Positions 9,248 to 18,371 are shown, numbered from the stretch's first letter. The stretch is 37,579 nucleotides of DNA from Luminiphilus sp. (GCA_016778045.1 JADHQG010000012.1:1-37579); one strand, 5' to 3'. Notes: generated by a model not told the origin, from the letters alone. Numbers and translations: made by a program.

Positions 9248-9991
9248 ATGATGAGTACCCCGATAAAGGTCACTTGCGGCATGGCAGCAGTGGCGCTGGC
9301 CAGTACGTTGGCGGGTTGTGGTGCGCCGACCGAAGAGCAAAAGCAAGAAGTTGTTTTGGAAACGACGGATGCGCGGCTCAGCTACGGTATTGGGCTGCGC
9401 ATGGGGCAGCGTATGTCTGCTGATGGTATGACCGTCGACATCGCGGCCTATTCAGCAGGTCTTGAGGATGCGATGACAGGCGCTGAGGCGCAGCTGACTG
9501 ACGATGAGATCAACACTGAAATGTCGGCGTTTCAGGAGCGGCGGCAGGCAGAGGCCGAAGCCGAGCGCGTAGCATTGGCGCAAACTAATCTGGAGGCTGG
9601 TCGAGCGTATATGGAAGAGATGAGTGCCCGTGAAGAAGTGCAGATAACCGAATCAGGTCTGCAATACATTGTGGTTGAACCCGGTGAGGGCGAAAACCCG
9701 GTGGCCGAGGATTCAGTTGAAGTTCATTACGAGGGTCGCTTGATCGATGACACCGTCTTTGACAGCAGTTTTGAGCGAGGACAGACCGTGACCTTTGGGC
9801 TGACTCAAGTGATTGCGGGTTGGACCGAGGGTCTCCAGTTAATGAAGCCGGGTGCCAAGTTCAAGTTTATCATCCCGCCCGAACTCGGTTACGGGGAAGG
9901 TGGTGCAGGCCAGATGATTGGCCCCAACGCCACCCTGTTGTTCGATGTCGAGCTGATTGCAGTGGTAAAAGCTGAGGCCGACGCAGAGTAA
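9248..9991 (+). CDS. FKBP-type peptidyl-prolyl isomerase, lipoprotein (FkpA/Mip-like)
   Basis: A 247-residue envelope folding catalyst. The N-terminus is a lipoprotein signal with a lipobox LAGC (Cys at about residue 24), so the mature protein should be lipid-anchored. Residues about 35-125 form the helical FKBP N-terminal dimerisation domain (DARLSYGIGLRMGQRM), and residues about 135-242 are the isomerase domain with VEVHYEGRLIDDTVFDSSFERG, GWTEGLQLMKPGAKFKFIIP and PELGYGEGG, the conserved active-site strands. GGGAG seven bases before the first of two tandem ATGs supports 9248. A strong terminator follows the stop. Confidence 0.94.
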   Translation: MMSTPIKVTCGMAAVALASTLAGCGAPTEEQKQEVVLETTDARLSYGIGLRMGQRMSADGMTVDIAAYSAGLEDAMTGAEAQLTDDEINTEMSAFQERRQAEAEAERVALAQTNLEAGRAYMEEMSAREEVQITESGLQYIVVEPGEGENPVAEDSVEVHYEGRLIDDTVFDSSFERGQTVTFGLTQVIAGWTEGLQLMKPGAKFKFIIPPELGYGEGGAGQMIGPNATLLFDVELIAVVKAEADAE

Positions 9992-10035
9992 TCTCGCGCA
10001 GGGGCTGCGGTTCAGCGAACCGCGCGCTCAGCAGC

Positions 10036-10062
10036 AAAGCGCCGCTAGCGGCGCTTTTTTTT
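10036..10062 (+). terminator. Intrinsic terminator after the FKBP gene
   Basis: AAAGCGCCGCTAGCGGCGC followed by eight T residues: a perfect GC-rich stem (GCGCCGC/GCGGCGC) directly followed by a T-run on the plus strand. It lies about 45 bases after the FKBP stop, ahead of the convergent gshA. Confidence 0.92.
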
Positions 10063-10141
10063 GCGCTCTAGTGTTGTCTGCGCGTTTTTACGGGAACTTT
10101 TAGAGGGCGGTGGCAAACAGCAGGTAGCCCAGTAAGTTCGG

Positions 10142-11746
10142 TCAGGCAGCATCGCCTCTGCCTACGCTCTCGTACTGTTGATAAAACTGCGCGAGGTAAG
10201 CTTCGAAGGGTGGGCTTTGCTGCGCTTCAATTTCTGTTTGCCGCTGTAGTGAGGTCGCTACGTCCTGTGTCATGGCGGCCCAGGTCGTATCCGACATGGG
10301 CTCTGCGAGATGCTGCTCGTGCCACTGACGGGAGTAGCGGAGTGCGAGCTGCCAGAAACTCTGTTGCGATGTCTCGATCTCGCTGAGCACTCGGGCTGAC
10401 AGCGTTAAATCGGGGTCTGCGAACTGCCGGCGGGCCTGCGACACGATCCGACGATAGTCTTCCCTTGTTGTGTGCTCGTCATACCAGCCGGCAATCTCCT
10501 CCATGCGCTCAAGTATCGGCTCTGCGAGCTCGGTCATGGGCGTCTCGGCACCATCTCGTGACAACAATGTCAGACCCGGCTCACGCCCTCGATTCACCAT
10601 ACGCTGCAAATTGATTTTGTGCTGCCGTTGTCCTGTGGCGTCGCACAGCGGGCTTTCATCTAACAGACAGGTCAGCAGGAACAGATCGATCGTCCGCATG
10701 GTGTCCGCGTCGATGCCCAGCGGCGTAAATGGATTAATGTCAACGCAACGCACTTCAACGTATTCGATGCCCTGGCGCGCCAGCGCCACAACCGGCGCCT
10801 CACCACTGCGCGTTACCCGCTTGGGCCTGATCGGGCTGTAGTATTCATTCTCGATTTGCAATAGCGAGGTGTTCAACTGCGCCTGCTCGCCGTTCTCCAT
10901 TATGTCGAACTGGGTGTAGGGGGGGTGCGGCGTGAGAATGGCATCGCTTAATACTGAAATATATTGCTGCAGATCGTTATAGCAAACGTCCATGCCTGCT
11001 TGCGCATTACTGGTGTAACCCAGGTCGCCCATGCGGAGCGTTGTCGCGTGGGGCAGGAAAAAACTGTGATGATCGCTACCCATGGGTTGAAGAGGGTGAT
11101 CCTTGTTTCCCTGAATAAAACTGGCACATACGGCTGGGGAAGCGCCAAGCAGGTAAATCAGGAACCACACGCGCGAGAAAAAGTTTCTGATCAGCGCGAG
11201 ATAGCCCTCGGTCTGAAAGGTCTGCGCATCCATACCGGTATCGCCCAGTTTGTTGGCGGCCGCCCAGAACGTTTCGGGCAGGGAAAAGTTGTAGTGAATG
11301 CCTGCAATGGCCTGCATTCTTCGCCCGTAGCGCACGCTCAGTCCGTTGCGATAAATCCGCTTCATTTGTCCGACATTGGAGGAACCGAATTCGGCGATGG
11401 GGATCCCGGCATCGCCATGAACAATGCAGGGCATGCTGGCGTTCCACACAATTTCCTTGTCGAGATGACGCGCAGTAAAGCGATGCAGATCGGCCAGAGC
11501 CTGCTCTGTCTCAGTGATTGACTGGTAAGCCGGTGTGATGAACTCCAGTAGCGCCTCAGAATAGTCAGTGGTAATGGCCGGGTGTGTCAGCGCCGACCCC
11601 AGCCCCTTTGGATGTGCGGTCTGAGCGAGTGTCGCATCGCCTGCAGTGACTCTGAGACCCTCTTTCTCGACGCCACGGCGAACCTGACTCAGCCATTCTG
11701 GCTGCGTTTCGAGAAGTGCTCGAAAGATTGAAGCATGCGTCGCCAC
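10142..11746 (-). CDS. gshA: Glutamate-cysteine ligase
   Basis: The product makes gamma-glutamylcysteine, the first step of glutathione synthesis, in the cytoplasm. Family segments include RRGVEKEGLRV near the N-terminus, TDYSEALLEFITP, NASMPC, the long GMKRIYRNGLSVRYGRRMQAIAGIHYNFS-like core (here beginning VGQMKRIYRNGL), and YVEVRCVDINPF. The track ORF (585 residues) begins at 11899, but the start I choose is the GTG at 11746: AGGAG lies six bases upstream, and the resulting 534 residues are near the E. coli length of 518, with homology beginning at once (ATHASIFRALLE). The extra 51 codons are translated leader. It diverges from pilU. Confidence 0.95.
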   Translation of the reverse strand: MATHASIFRALLETQPEWLSQVRRGVEKEGLRVTAGDATLAQTAHPKGLGSALTHPAITTDYSEALLEFITPAYQSITETEQALADLHRFTARHLDKEIVWNASMPCIVHGDAGIPIAEFGSSNVGQMKRIYRNGLSVRYGRRMQAIAGIHYNFSLPETFWAAANKLGDTGMDAQTFQTEGYLALIRNFFSRVWFLIYLLGASPAVCASFIQGNKDHPLQPMGSDHHSFFLPHATTLRMGDLGYTSNAQAGMDVCYNDLQQYISVLSDAILTPHPPYTQFDIMENGEQAQLNTSLLQIENEYYSPIRPKRVTRSGEAPVVALARQGIEYVEVRCVDINPFTPLGIDADTMRTIDLFLLTCLLDESPLCDATGQRQHKINLQRMVNRGREPGLTLLSRDGAETPMTELAEPILERMEEIAGWYDEHTTREDYRRIVSQARRQFADPDLTLSARVLSEIETSQQSFWQLALRYSRQWHEQHLAEPMSDTTWAAMTQDVATSLQRQTEIEAQQSPPFEAYLAQFYQQYESVGRGDAA

Positions 11747-11788
11747 GGTGGCTCCTGTGTGAGGAATTGACGGCAAAGGTGCTGGGCA

Positions 11789-11847
11789 TACCCCTGCAAC
11801 GGGGGTAAATTTGGGCGGAGTGTACGGCGCGAGGACCGCACCGTACA
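11789..11847. promoter_or_regulatory. Two inverted repeats in the gshA-pilU intergenic region
   Basis: TACCCC/GGGGTA (11789-11794 with 11802-11807) and TGTACGG/CCGTACA (11821-11827 with 11841-11847, extended inward by GCG/CGC after one mismatch) sit between divergent gshA and pilU. They could be RNA stem-loops in the gshA leader or protein-binding dyads; neither is followed by a T-run. The function is unknown. Confidence 0.4.
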
Positions 11848-11916
11848 GAGGGGAAAACCAAGATTCCGCTTGCATTGCTCGCGATCGGAACATGAACACA
11901 AGGAGATGTGTCAGCC

Positions 11917-13029
11917 ATGCGGATACACCAGTGGTTAAAAGTGCTGGCAGAGCGCAAAGGGTCGGATCTGTATCTGGCTACGGGTGCACCGCCCTGCGCC
12001 AAGTTCGAGGGTGAATTAAAAACGATTTCATCTGATGCCCTCGCACCCGGCGAAATCGCGGAGATTGCCAATGAGTTGATGGATGAGACCCAGCGAGAGG
12101 ATTTCTCGCGGGATCTTGAGATGAACCTGGCTTTATCATTGCCCGGAGTCGGGCGCTTTCGCGTCAATATTTTCCGCCAGCGCAACGAAGTCAGTATCGT
12201 GGCGCGCTTCATCGTCATGGAGATACCCCAGTGGCAGGACCTGGGACTGCCTGCAATTCTCACAGAGCTGATCATGCGCAAGCGCGGCTTGATCCTGTTC
12301 GTGGGTGCCACGGGGTCCGGTAAATCGACCTCGCTGGCGGCCATGATTGATTACCGAAACGTCCATTCCAGTGGCCACATTGTGACGATCGAAGATCCGG
12401 TTGAGTTTGTACATCGCCACAAAAAATCGATCGTTAATCAGCGCGAGGTGGGTGTGGATACCCGCAATTGGCACAACGCACTCAAAAACACCCTGCGTCA
12501 GGCGCCAGATGTCATATTGATTGGTGAAATTCGTGACAGGGAAACGATGGAACACGCGATTTCTTTTGCCGAAACCGGGCATTTGTGTATTTCGACGCTC
12601 CATGCAAACAACGCCAACCAGGCGCTGGACCGGATTATCAACTTCTTCCCGGAGGAGAAACGGCAGCAGTTGTTGATGGACTTGTCGCTGAACCTTCAGG
12701 CTTTCGTATCGCAGCGCTTGATACCCAATACTGCAGGCGGGCGCAGTGCGGCGGTTGAAGTCATGCTCGGTTCACCCACTATCAAGGAATTGATCTTGCG
12801 CGGTGACATCGGCGGTTTGAAGGAGATCATGGAGAAGTCCAAGGATCGCGGCATGAAAACCTTCGATATGGCGCTCTTTGATCTATGTCAGGCTGGAGAG
12901 ATCTCTGAAGAGGAGGCGCTTCGCAATGCTGATTCAGAGAACAATCTGCGATTGCGCTTGAAGTTAGCGGGTGAGCAAGCGGGTGAGGGCGATAAGCCCG
13001 CGTTTAGCCTAGAGGATTCAGAGGTCTAG
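11917..13029 (+). CDS. pilU: Type IV pilus retraction ATPase PilU
   Basis: A 370-residue PilT/PilU-family hexameric ATPase that powers pilus retraction (twitching, DNA uptake) from the cytoplasmic face of the inner membrane. Walker A GATGSGKS is at about residues 129-136; an Asp-box (IEDPVEFVH), Walker B (VILIGEIRDRETME) and the His-box region GHLCISTLHANNANQALDRI follow. The extended C-terminal tail and the absence of an obvious AIRNLIRE motif fit PilU rather than PilT. I choose the ATG at 11917 because it aligns with the first residue of Pseudomonas PilU, with AGGAG upstream; the GTG at 11908 is only two bases from that site. pilT is not adjacent here. Confidence 0.9.
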   Translation: MRIHQWLKVLAERKGSDLYLATGAPPCAKFEGELKTISSDALAPGEIAEIANELMDETQREDFSRDLEMNLALSLPGVGRFRVNIFRQRNEVSIVARFIVMEIPQWQDLGLPAILTELIMRKRGLILFVGATGSGKSTSLAAMIDYRNVHSSGHIVTIEDPVEFVHRHKKSIVNQREVGVDTRNWHNALKNTLRQAPDVILIGEIRDRETMEHAISFAETGHLCISTLHANNANQALDRIINFFPEEKRQQLLMDLSLNLQAFVSQRLIPNTAGGRSAAVEVMLGSPTIKELILRGDIGGLKEIMEKSKDRGMKTFDMALFDLCQAGEISEEEALRNADSENNLRLRLKLAGEQAGEGDKPAFSLEDSEV

Positions 13030-14828
13030 GCGGGGAGTTGCTGGGATTGACCGAGGCTATTCTGGCCGTTGCTGGCGCTGAGCGTTTCTTTAAAGCTGGT
13101 TTTGTGCTCCAGAATATCGACCATATCCCGCTCAATTAGGGTCACCAATTGCGGCACGGTCAGCTCGCGTAGTTTGATGCCATCGCGGTTGGTGAAGATA
13201 TAGCTGTCTCTTTCCAAGTCTCTCACGGCAACGCGTGCCATGATGGGCGGCTCACGATCGTGAAAACCTAACCAGGTGCCGATCGGGATTTGCAGTTGCA
13301 GAACGGTTTTTCTGTCGAATGGTTGCTCTGCACTGACGGCGCGATCGGCTTCGCCACCATGCTCGGCGATCTGTGTTGCTGTTCCCTGCCCGAATACTCG
13401 CTGCTCTGCTTCCCGCAACTGCTGGCTCGCAGCATCTCGCGCTTGCGCCCGCTCGGCAGCTTCTAGGGACGCCGCTTGTGCCTGAAGCTTTTGCGCCTCT
13501 GCCTGCTTGTTCTCCTGCTCTGCTACCCGCGCTGTCTGCGTCTCGGCGGCTTGCACCATAGCGCGGGAGAAGGTTTGTCGGGTATCGAGTTGCGCGGCTT
13601 CTTTTGAGCGGAGCAGGTTGGCAAAATCTTCGATACCGAGTCGCAGTGCTCTGGCACCCGTAAAATCCATGAACACAAGATAACGGCCGTCACCCATCGT
13701 CCCGGCAAGCCGCAGTCGCCGCATTCCTTCGGGCTGCATGATCTGGAACCACTGGCCGGTTTCGATGTCTTGGTTGGCCAGCGATGTGGAAGCATTGCTC
13801 GCCCATTCCACTGCGGGTCGGCCGTCGAGCGTCACAGCTTCCCGAGCGCCATGGCTTGGATTGGACGCCTGTCTCAGTAATAGATACTCAAGGGTAGCGG
13901 CAGCGCTCTCAGCGCGATCGCCGGACATGCCAACCTGTTTCAGAATGTCCCGGACTGCACTAGGTAGCAAAGTCGCTGATTCAGCGGTGTGATCGTTAGA
14001 TGGTTTGGGAAGGCGGCTTCCCTGGGAGGCGCCCTCTGCGAATGCCGCGATCAGCTCATGCGTTGCCGCGTCGAACTGCTGCCAACCGTCACTCTGCATC
14101 CCCACATTTTTGACGAGATTGACACCCGCTTCGAACCAGTCAGCACTCATAAACTGGGACAGTTTGGTGGGGAATGTCGCGTCACCCAATTGCTTACCCA
14201 AATACTGGGCGACGGTCTGTCCCGCCAGCGTGCTGGCCACGGCCGTCGCTTCGCGCTCGATCAATCCAGCATCCAGGCGTTGCAATTGTCCTGCGTGACC
14301 CTGGATCTTCTGCTCCAGCAATTGCAGGGTGTGATCGACAGCGGGCTCACTGGGAAAATCCTGGAGACATCGCTGCATGACCTGATTGACCGCGTCCAGC
14401 GCAGGCAGCGCAGCCTTGCCCAAATCAGCAGACCATCCTGCAAAGCCTTCATGCAGGCTATCGAGAAGTCGATGCAGCGCATGCGCACCCGGGGTAAAAA
14501 ACCGGTTCTCCTGACAGGCAAACGCCGCGGCCAGCGGCCGGGCGGCCTGCACGGTGTGCTCAAACTCGCCGTCAAGTGGGTAATCGGATTGCCAAACGGC
14601 AAAAACGGCGTCGATCCAGTTCAGAACAGCTGTAGAGTCTGACGCGATCGCATCGTGGCCTTGATCGGTTAGCGCCTGCACAAGGGATTGGCCCTCGCTG
14701 ACGGTGATTTGAGAGAGCGCGTCCACCAAGGCGGCTCCGGACAAGCCCTCATTGATTGGAGGCGCCGCGAAGCCGGTGCGCACCTCGGTTTCCAGCGACC
14801 GGGTCAGCGGTAAGCGGTCCTCTTCCAT
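13026..14828 (-). CDS. DUF1631 family protein
   Basis: A 600-residue, Ala/Gln-rich soluble protein that matches DUF1631 by pattern. Recognisable parts are FMSADWFEAGVNLVKNVG near residues 235-252, a central helical region with LPSAVRDILKQVGMS, a long heptad-like Ala/Glu/Gln stretch at about residues 425-480 that may be a coiled coil, and a C-terminal beta-rich segment (PIGTWLGFHD, then YIFTNRDGIKLREL) reminiscent of PilZ-like domains in this family. The ATG at 14828 is preferred over the track start (14846) because GGAGGAG lies seven bases before it. It overlaps the convergent pilU stop by four bases. The function is not known; some relatives have been linked to surface or c-di-GMP traits, which I cannot confirm here. 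Confidence 0.75.
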   Translation of the reverse strand: MEEDRLPLTRSLETEVRTGFAAPPINEGLSGAALVDALSQITVSEGQSLVQALTDQGHDAIASDSTAVLNWIDAVFAVWQSDYPLDGEFEHTVQAARPLAAAFACQENRFFTPGAHALHRLLDSLHEGFAGWSADLGKAALPALDAVNQVMQRCLQDFPSEPAVDHTLQLLEQKIQGHAGQLQRLDAGLIEREATAVASTLAGQTVAQYLGKQLGDATFPTKLSQFMSADWFEAGVNLVKNVGMQSDGWQQFDAATHELIAAFAEGASQGSRLPKPSNDHTAESATLLPSAVRDILKQVGMSGDRAESAAATLEYLLLRQASNPSHGAREAVTLDGRPAVEWASNASTSLANQDIETGQWFQIMQPEGMRRLRLAGTMGDGRYLVFMDFTGARALRLGIEDFANLLRSKEAAQLDTRQTFSRAMVQAAETQTARVAEQENKQAEAQKLQAQAASLEAAERAQARDAASQQLREAEQRVFGQGTATQIAEHGGEADRAVSAEQPFDRKTVLQLQIPIGTWLGFHDREPPIMARVAVRDLERDSYIFTNRDGIKLRELTVPQLVTLIERDMVDILEHKTSFKETLSASNGQNSLGQSQQLPA

Positions 14829-14924
14829 GGCTCGACTCCTCCACATATCCCTTGTCGCACCCTGACAGCCGACAGTGCCTACCGCAGGCTTATCGCAACC
14901 GGTGGTTGCTGACGGATATGAACT
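14829..14924 (-). promoter_or_regulatory. Spacer between VWA gene and DUF1631 gene
   Basis: This 96-bp gap contains a small perfect inverted repeat GCAACC-GGT-GGTTGC (14895-14909) with no T-run on either strand. It may contain the DUF1631 promoter, but I see no convincing -35/-10 pair. Confidence 0.3.
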
Positions 14925-16355
14925 TCAGCGCTTATCCGACAGTAACTTGTCGATTATTCGCTCCAACTGCTTGAGATTATTACACTCTCTAACCAAGTGA
15001 CAGTGTCTTTTCACCAGTAACATTTCGGAATCGCCGGTGCCCCACAGCCGGGTCGATTCTGGGTTGAGCCAGATAACTTGCTTCGAGCGCGCCTTGATCT
15101 CTGCCAACAGGTCCACTCTGAGGTCTGCCTGATTGTTCCGGGCATCCCCCAAGATGATCACGGTTGTCGCACGGTTGATCTCGGCCAGCGCGAGCTCAGA
15201 AAAATCTTGCAGCGCCCGCCCATAGTCGGTGGCACCACCATACTTCAGGTTGACCCGCTCAATGGCTTCTTCTACCGGAAGGCTGGCAAATAAGTCGCTG
15301 ACCTCCCCAAGTGCAGCCGAGAACGCGAAACTCCGCGTTCTGGGTAGTACGTCCTGAAGTGCATACAGAAACATCAACAGGAACTTGGCATAGGCGGCTA
15401 CTGAACCACTGACGTCGCAGATCGCCATGATCTGAGGACGCTTTCGCTCGATTTTGCGCCAGCGGGGATGGAAAGGGATGCCGTCGGTGGAGATGGCGCG
15501 ACGCACGGTCTCACCGACATGCAGCTTGCCGCGACGATACTTGCGTCTCCGTCTCCCATGACGCGCAGCCAGCTTGCGCGCCATACGATCCATGAGGCGC
15601 TTCAGGCGCGCCATCTGGCTGTGATCGACATTTCCCAGCTTGAGCTTGGACAAAGACTCATCGAGCAGGTCCTCGGTCGCGGCACTGGCATGAATCAGGT
15701 AGGCCCGCTCCACTCGATCCCTGACCCGCTCTCGCAATTGTTCCCGCAGTGCTTGCACCGCCTCAAAGGCTGCTGGTTCACTCTGCTCAAATTCGATGGC
15801 CGCTTCCCGCAACGCTTCATCTCCCAGCGCATCGAGTATTTTGCGAACGTATTGCCCGCGCTGAGTGAACAAGGAGATCTCTTCGACCTTGGCCTCTGCC
15901 GCCGCCGTCTCAATCGCTACCGATAATGCGCTCTCGTCTCGAGACTCCAGTGCGTCAAACAGCGCATTACCACGAAGTCCCTCTAGCGGGTCGTCTTCTT
16001 GCGTCTGGTTGACAATGCCATCCGGTGGTGGCGCGGCGTCTGGCGCTGACGGGGTATTGGGTTGTTCTGAAGGGTTACTGCCTGATGGTCCAAATCGCTC
16101 AGTGGGGAGCTGAAAGTAGTCCTCGAATGCCGCTTCGAACAGGGTGAGCTCGTGTCGAGATTTCGCCAGTGCGGATGCCAGACCGTCTCTCAGGAGCACC
16201 TTGTCGTCATAGCCCACTAACTCGGCGACCCCGATAGCATCGAGCGTGTCCGCGGGGGAGACTGGAATTTTTTTGCCGCGCAGATACTGTATGAACGCCA
16301 GCAGCTGGTCGCTGCTGGTCGAGGAGAGGGTGCTGTCCACGCGCTCTGTCGCCAC
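14925..16355 (-). CDS. VWA-domain protein, CoxE-like
   Basis: A 476-residue cytoplasmic protein of the CoxE-like VWA family. The N-terminal third carries FIQYLRGKKIPVSPADTLDA, typical of these proteins; residues about 120-150 are a proline/serine-rich linker; the C-terminal VWA domain has a MIDAS metal site DVSGSV at about residue 312, with further ligands plausible at the GGATDYG threonine and in VIILGDARNN. Such proteins act with a MoxR-type AAA ATPase as an ATP-driven maturation or metal-insertion pair, as CoxD/CoxE do for CO dehydrogenase. It begins with GTG five bases after the stop of the AAA gene, so the two are almost certainly co-translated. Confidence 0.88.
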   Translation of the reverse strand: MATERVDSTLSSTSSDQLLAFIQYLRGKKIPVSPADTLDAIGVAELVGYDDKVLLRDGLASALAKSRHELTLFEAAFEDYFQLPTERFGPSGSNPSEQPNTPSAPDAAPPPDGIVNQTQEDDPLEGLRGNALFDALESRDESALSVAIETAAAEAKVEEISLFTQRGQYVRKILDALGDEALREAAIEFEQSEPAAFEAVQALREQLRERVRDRVERAYLIHASAATEDLLDESLSKLKLGNVDHSQMARLKRLMDRMARKLAARHGRRRRKYRRGKLHVGETVRRAISTDGIPFHPRWRKIERKRPQIMAICDVSGSVAAYAKFLLMFLYALQDVLPRTRSFAFSAALGEVSDLFASLPVEEAIERVNLKYGGATDYGRALQDFSELALAEINRATTVIILGDARNNQADLRVDLLAEIKARSKQVIWLNPESTRLWGTGDSEMLLVKRHCHLVRECNNLKQLERIIDKLLSDKR

Positions 16356-16360
16356 GGCCG

Positions 16361-17299
16361 TTAGCCTGCGACCGCCGCCATCAGCTTCGGCAGCTGTCCT
16401 TCTGCGGTCTGAATGTCCTCCTCGTACTTCAGCAACACGTTGAGCGTATCCTGAACCAACGCGCTGTCCAGGTCTCTGGCGTGCAACAGCACAAGGCTCT
16501 TGGCCCAGTCAACGGTCTCCGAAATGGCGGGGGCTTTCTTCAGATCGAGCGACCGGATGGCGTGCACAAAGCGCACCAGCTGGTCTGTCATGGACTGCGC
16601 TAAATCGGGGACCCGGCTTGCCACGATACGCGCTTCCAGCTCGACTGAAGGAAACGGAATATGCAAATGCAGGCAGCGTCTTTTCAGCGCATCAGACAAG
16701 TCTCGCGTGTCATTACTGGTGAGGAATACCAGCGGCTTGGAGCGCGCCTGAATGGTCCCCAGTTCCGGAATCGACACCTGAAAATCTGACAGCACCTCCA
16801 ATAGCAGGGATTCGAATTCGAAGTCGGCTTTGTCGATCTCGTCGATCAGGAGTACTCCGCCGTTATCTGCCTCCATGGCCTTGAGCAGCGGCCGTGATTC
16901 CAAGAAATCCTCTGAGTAAAAAACATCGCCAAACTGATGCAAGCGCTGCATGGATTCGGACAGGCCTTTCGCTCCGTCCAAGACCTCTCCCAACTGCTCC
17001 TTCAGCAATTGGGTGTAGAGCAATTGCTTGCCGTACTTCCACTCGTACAGTGCCTTACTCTCATCAAGCCCTTCGTAACATTGCAGGCGGACCAAGGGCC
17101 GATCGACCACCATGGCGCAGGTTTTGGCCAATTCTGTTTTGCCGACGCCCGGTGGGCCCTCGATCAAGACGGGTTTTTCGAGTGCTGCAGCTAAGCGCAC
17201 GACGGTAGCAATGCGAGTCGTGCAAATGTAGCCGGCAGATTCGAACGCGCGTTGAATGGCATCAACGTCGCTTAGGGCAGGGTAATGGGTGTCAGACAC
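16361..17299 (-). CDS. MoxR-family AAA+ ATPase (CoxD/CbbQ-like)
   Basis: A 312-residue MoxR-type AAA+ chaperone. Walker A GPPGVGKTE is at residues 48-56, Walker B VLLIDEIDKAD at about 143-153, sensor 1 FLTSNDTRDLSDALKRRCLH at about 193-212, and a helical lid follows. It would form a ring that remodels a client with the adjacent VWA partner. The start is GTG at 17299, with only 23 bases between it and the moaA stop, so moaA, this gene and the VWA gene look like one transcript. The client enzyme is not in the window. Confidence 0.92.
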   Translation of the reverse strand: MSDTHYPALSDVDAIQRAFESAGYICTTRIATVVRLAAALEKPVLIEGPPGVGKTELAKTCAMVVDRPLVRLQCYEGLDESKALYEWKYGKQLLYTQLLKEQLGEVLDGAKGLSESMQRLHQFGDVFYSEDFLESRPLLKAMEADNGGVLLIDEIDKADFEFESLLLEVLSDFQVSIPELGTIQARSKPLVFLTSNDTRDLSDALKRRCLHLHIPFPSVELEARIVASRVPDLAQSMTDQLVRFVHAIRSLDLKKAPAISETVDWAKSLVLLHARDLDSALVQDTLNVLLKYEEDIQTAEGQLPKLMAAVAG

Positions 17300-17322
17300 A
17301 GAGATCTCTCGGGTTGGGTCAG

Positions 17323-18327
17323 TCAGCCGCCTGTGGCGTTCATGAAACGCACAATCTGCGGTTCGTCGGGGCGATCAAAAACATGGCGCTCTGGCTTGAT
17401 CGCTAGACTTTCAATAATAGTGCTTTTGATCTCGTCGTCACTGCGCCCCGAGCGCAGCAGGTCGCGCAGATCAATAGATTCCTCGTTGCCCAAACACATG
17501 AGCAGACGCCCCTCGGCGCTGACGCGGAGGCGATTGCACTCAGCGCAGAAGTTGTGGCTGTGAGGTGAGATGAAGCCGAGCTGGGTTTGCGACCCTGCGA
17601 TCAGGTAGTCTCGGGATGGCCCCGAGCTGTCTCGACTGACCAGCGGCTGAAGTTCAAAGTAGGTCGCAAGCTCGGACTTGATGGTGTCGGATGATACGTA
17701 TTCCAGCTGTTTACCCCCCAGGTTGACCTGACCCAGAGGCATTTCTTCGATGAAGGCAATGTGGATTTTCTTGCTCAGCGCGAAGTGCGTCAGCGCAACC
17801 ACCTCGTCGCGGTTCAAGCCATCTAGTATTACCGCATTGAGGCGTATTCGCTCAAAACCGCTTGCAATGGCGGCATCAATGCCCTCGAGCACCGTGTTGA
17901 GTTTGCCGATTCGGGTGATGGCCTCAAAGCGTGTTGGATTGAGGCTGTCCAGACTGATATTGACCGAGCGGACCCCTGCATCGCGCAGACCAGCCGCCTG
18001 CTCTGCGAGATGGCTGCCGTTGGTGGTAAGTGCCAGAGTGTCGAGGCCGGGCAGTTTGCCAAGGCCTGCAAACAGTTCCTCAACACCGCGACGAATCAGA
18101 GGTTCTCCGCCCGTCACACGAATTTTCTTCACCCCCAGTTCGGTGAACAGGCGTGCGGTTCTCAGCAGTTCCTCGATAGTGAGAACCTGCCCCCGAGGCA
18201 AAAATGTCATGCTTTCCGCCATGCAGTACTGGCAGCGGAAGTCGCATCGATCAGTCACAGAGAGCCGCAGATAGGAAATTCTGCGATCGAAGCCATCGAT
18301 CAGCTGCGTTGGGAATGTGGCTGCCAT
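17323..18327 (-). CDS. moaA: GTP 3',8-cyclase MoaA
   Basis: A 334-residue radical SAM enzyme that starts molybdenum-cofactor synthesis by converting GTP to 3',8-cyclo-GTP. The radical SAM cysteines are C28, C32 and C35 in CDFRCQYC; the C-terminal cluster includes FCAECNRLRVS and the later LLMCLG. The protein ends in the Gly-Gly tail (FMNATGG) that the family needs for activity. Other family segments are RVTGGEPLIRRG and NGSHL. No moaC, moaD, moaE or moeA is in the window. It diverges from the DASS transporter and lies upstream of a MoxR-VWA pair. Confidence 0.97.
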   Translation of the reverse strand: MAATFPTQLIDGFDRRISYLRLSVTDRCDFRCQYCMAESMTFLPRGQVLTIEELLRTARLFTELGVKKIRVTGGEPLIRRGVEELFAGLGKLPGLDTLALTTNGSHLAEQAAGLRDAGVRSVNISLDSLNPTRFEAITRIGKLNTVLEGIDAAIASGFERIRLNAVILDGLNRDEVVALTHFALSKKIHIAFIEEMPLGQVNLGGKQLEYVSSDTIKSELATYFELQPLVSRDSSGPSRDYLIAGSQTQLGFISPHSHNFCAECNRLRVSAEGRLLMCLGNEESIDLRDLLRSGRSDDEIKSTIIESLAIKPERHVFDRPDEPQIVRFMNATGG

Positions 18328-18371
18328 GCGGGGAGTTTACACAAGGGCGAGGGTTGGAGAGCATACAGCAG

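Noticed and set aside
11565-12344. 259-residue minus-strand ORF across gshA and pilU
   Set aside because: It is antisense to most of pilU's N-terminus and shares the gshA leader; the sequence has no family pattern and looks like a shadow of strongly supported genes.
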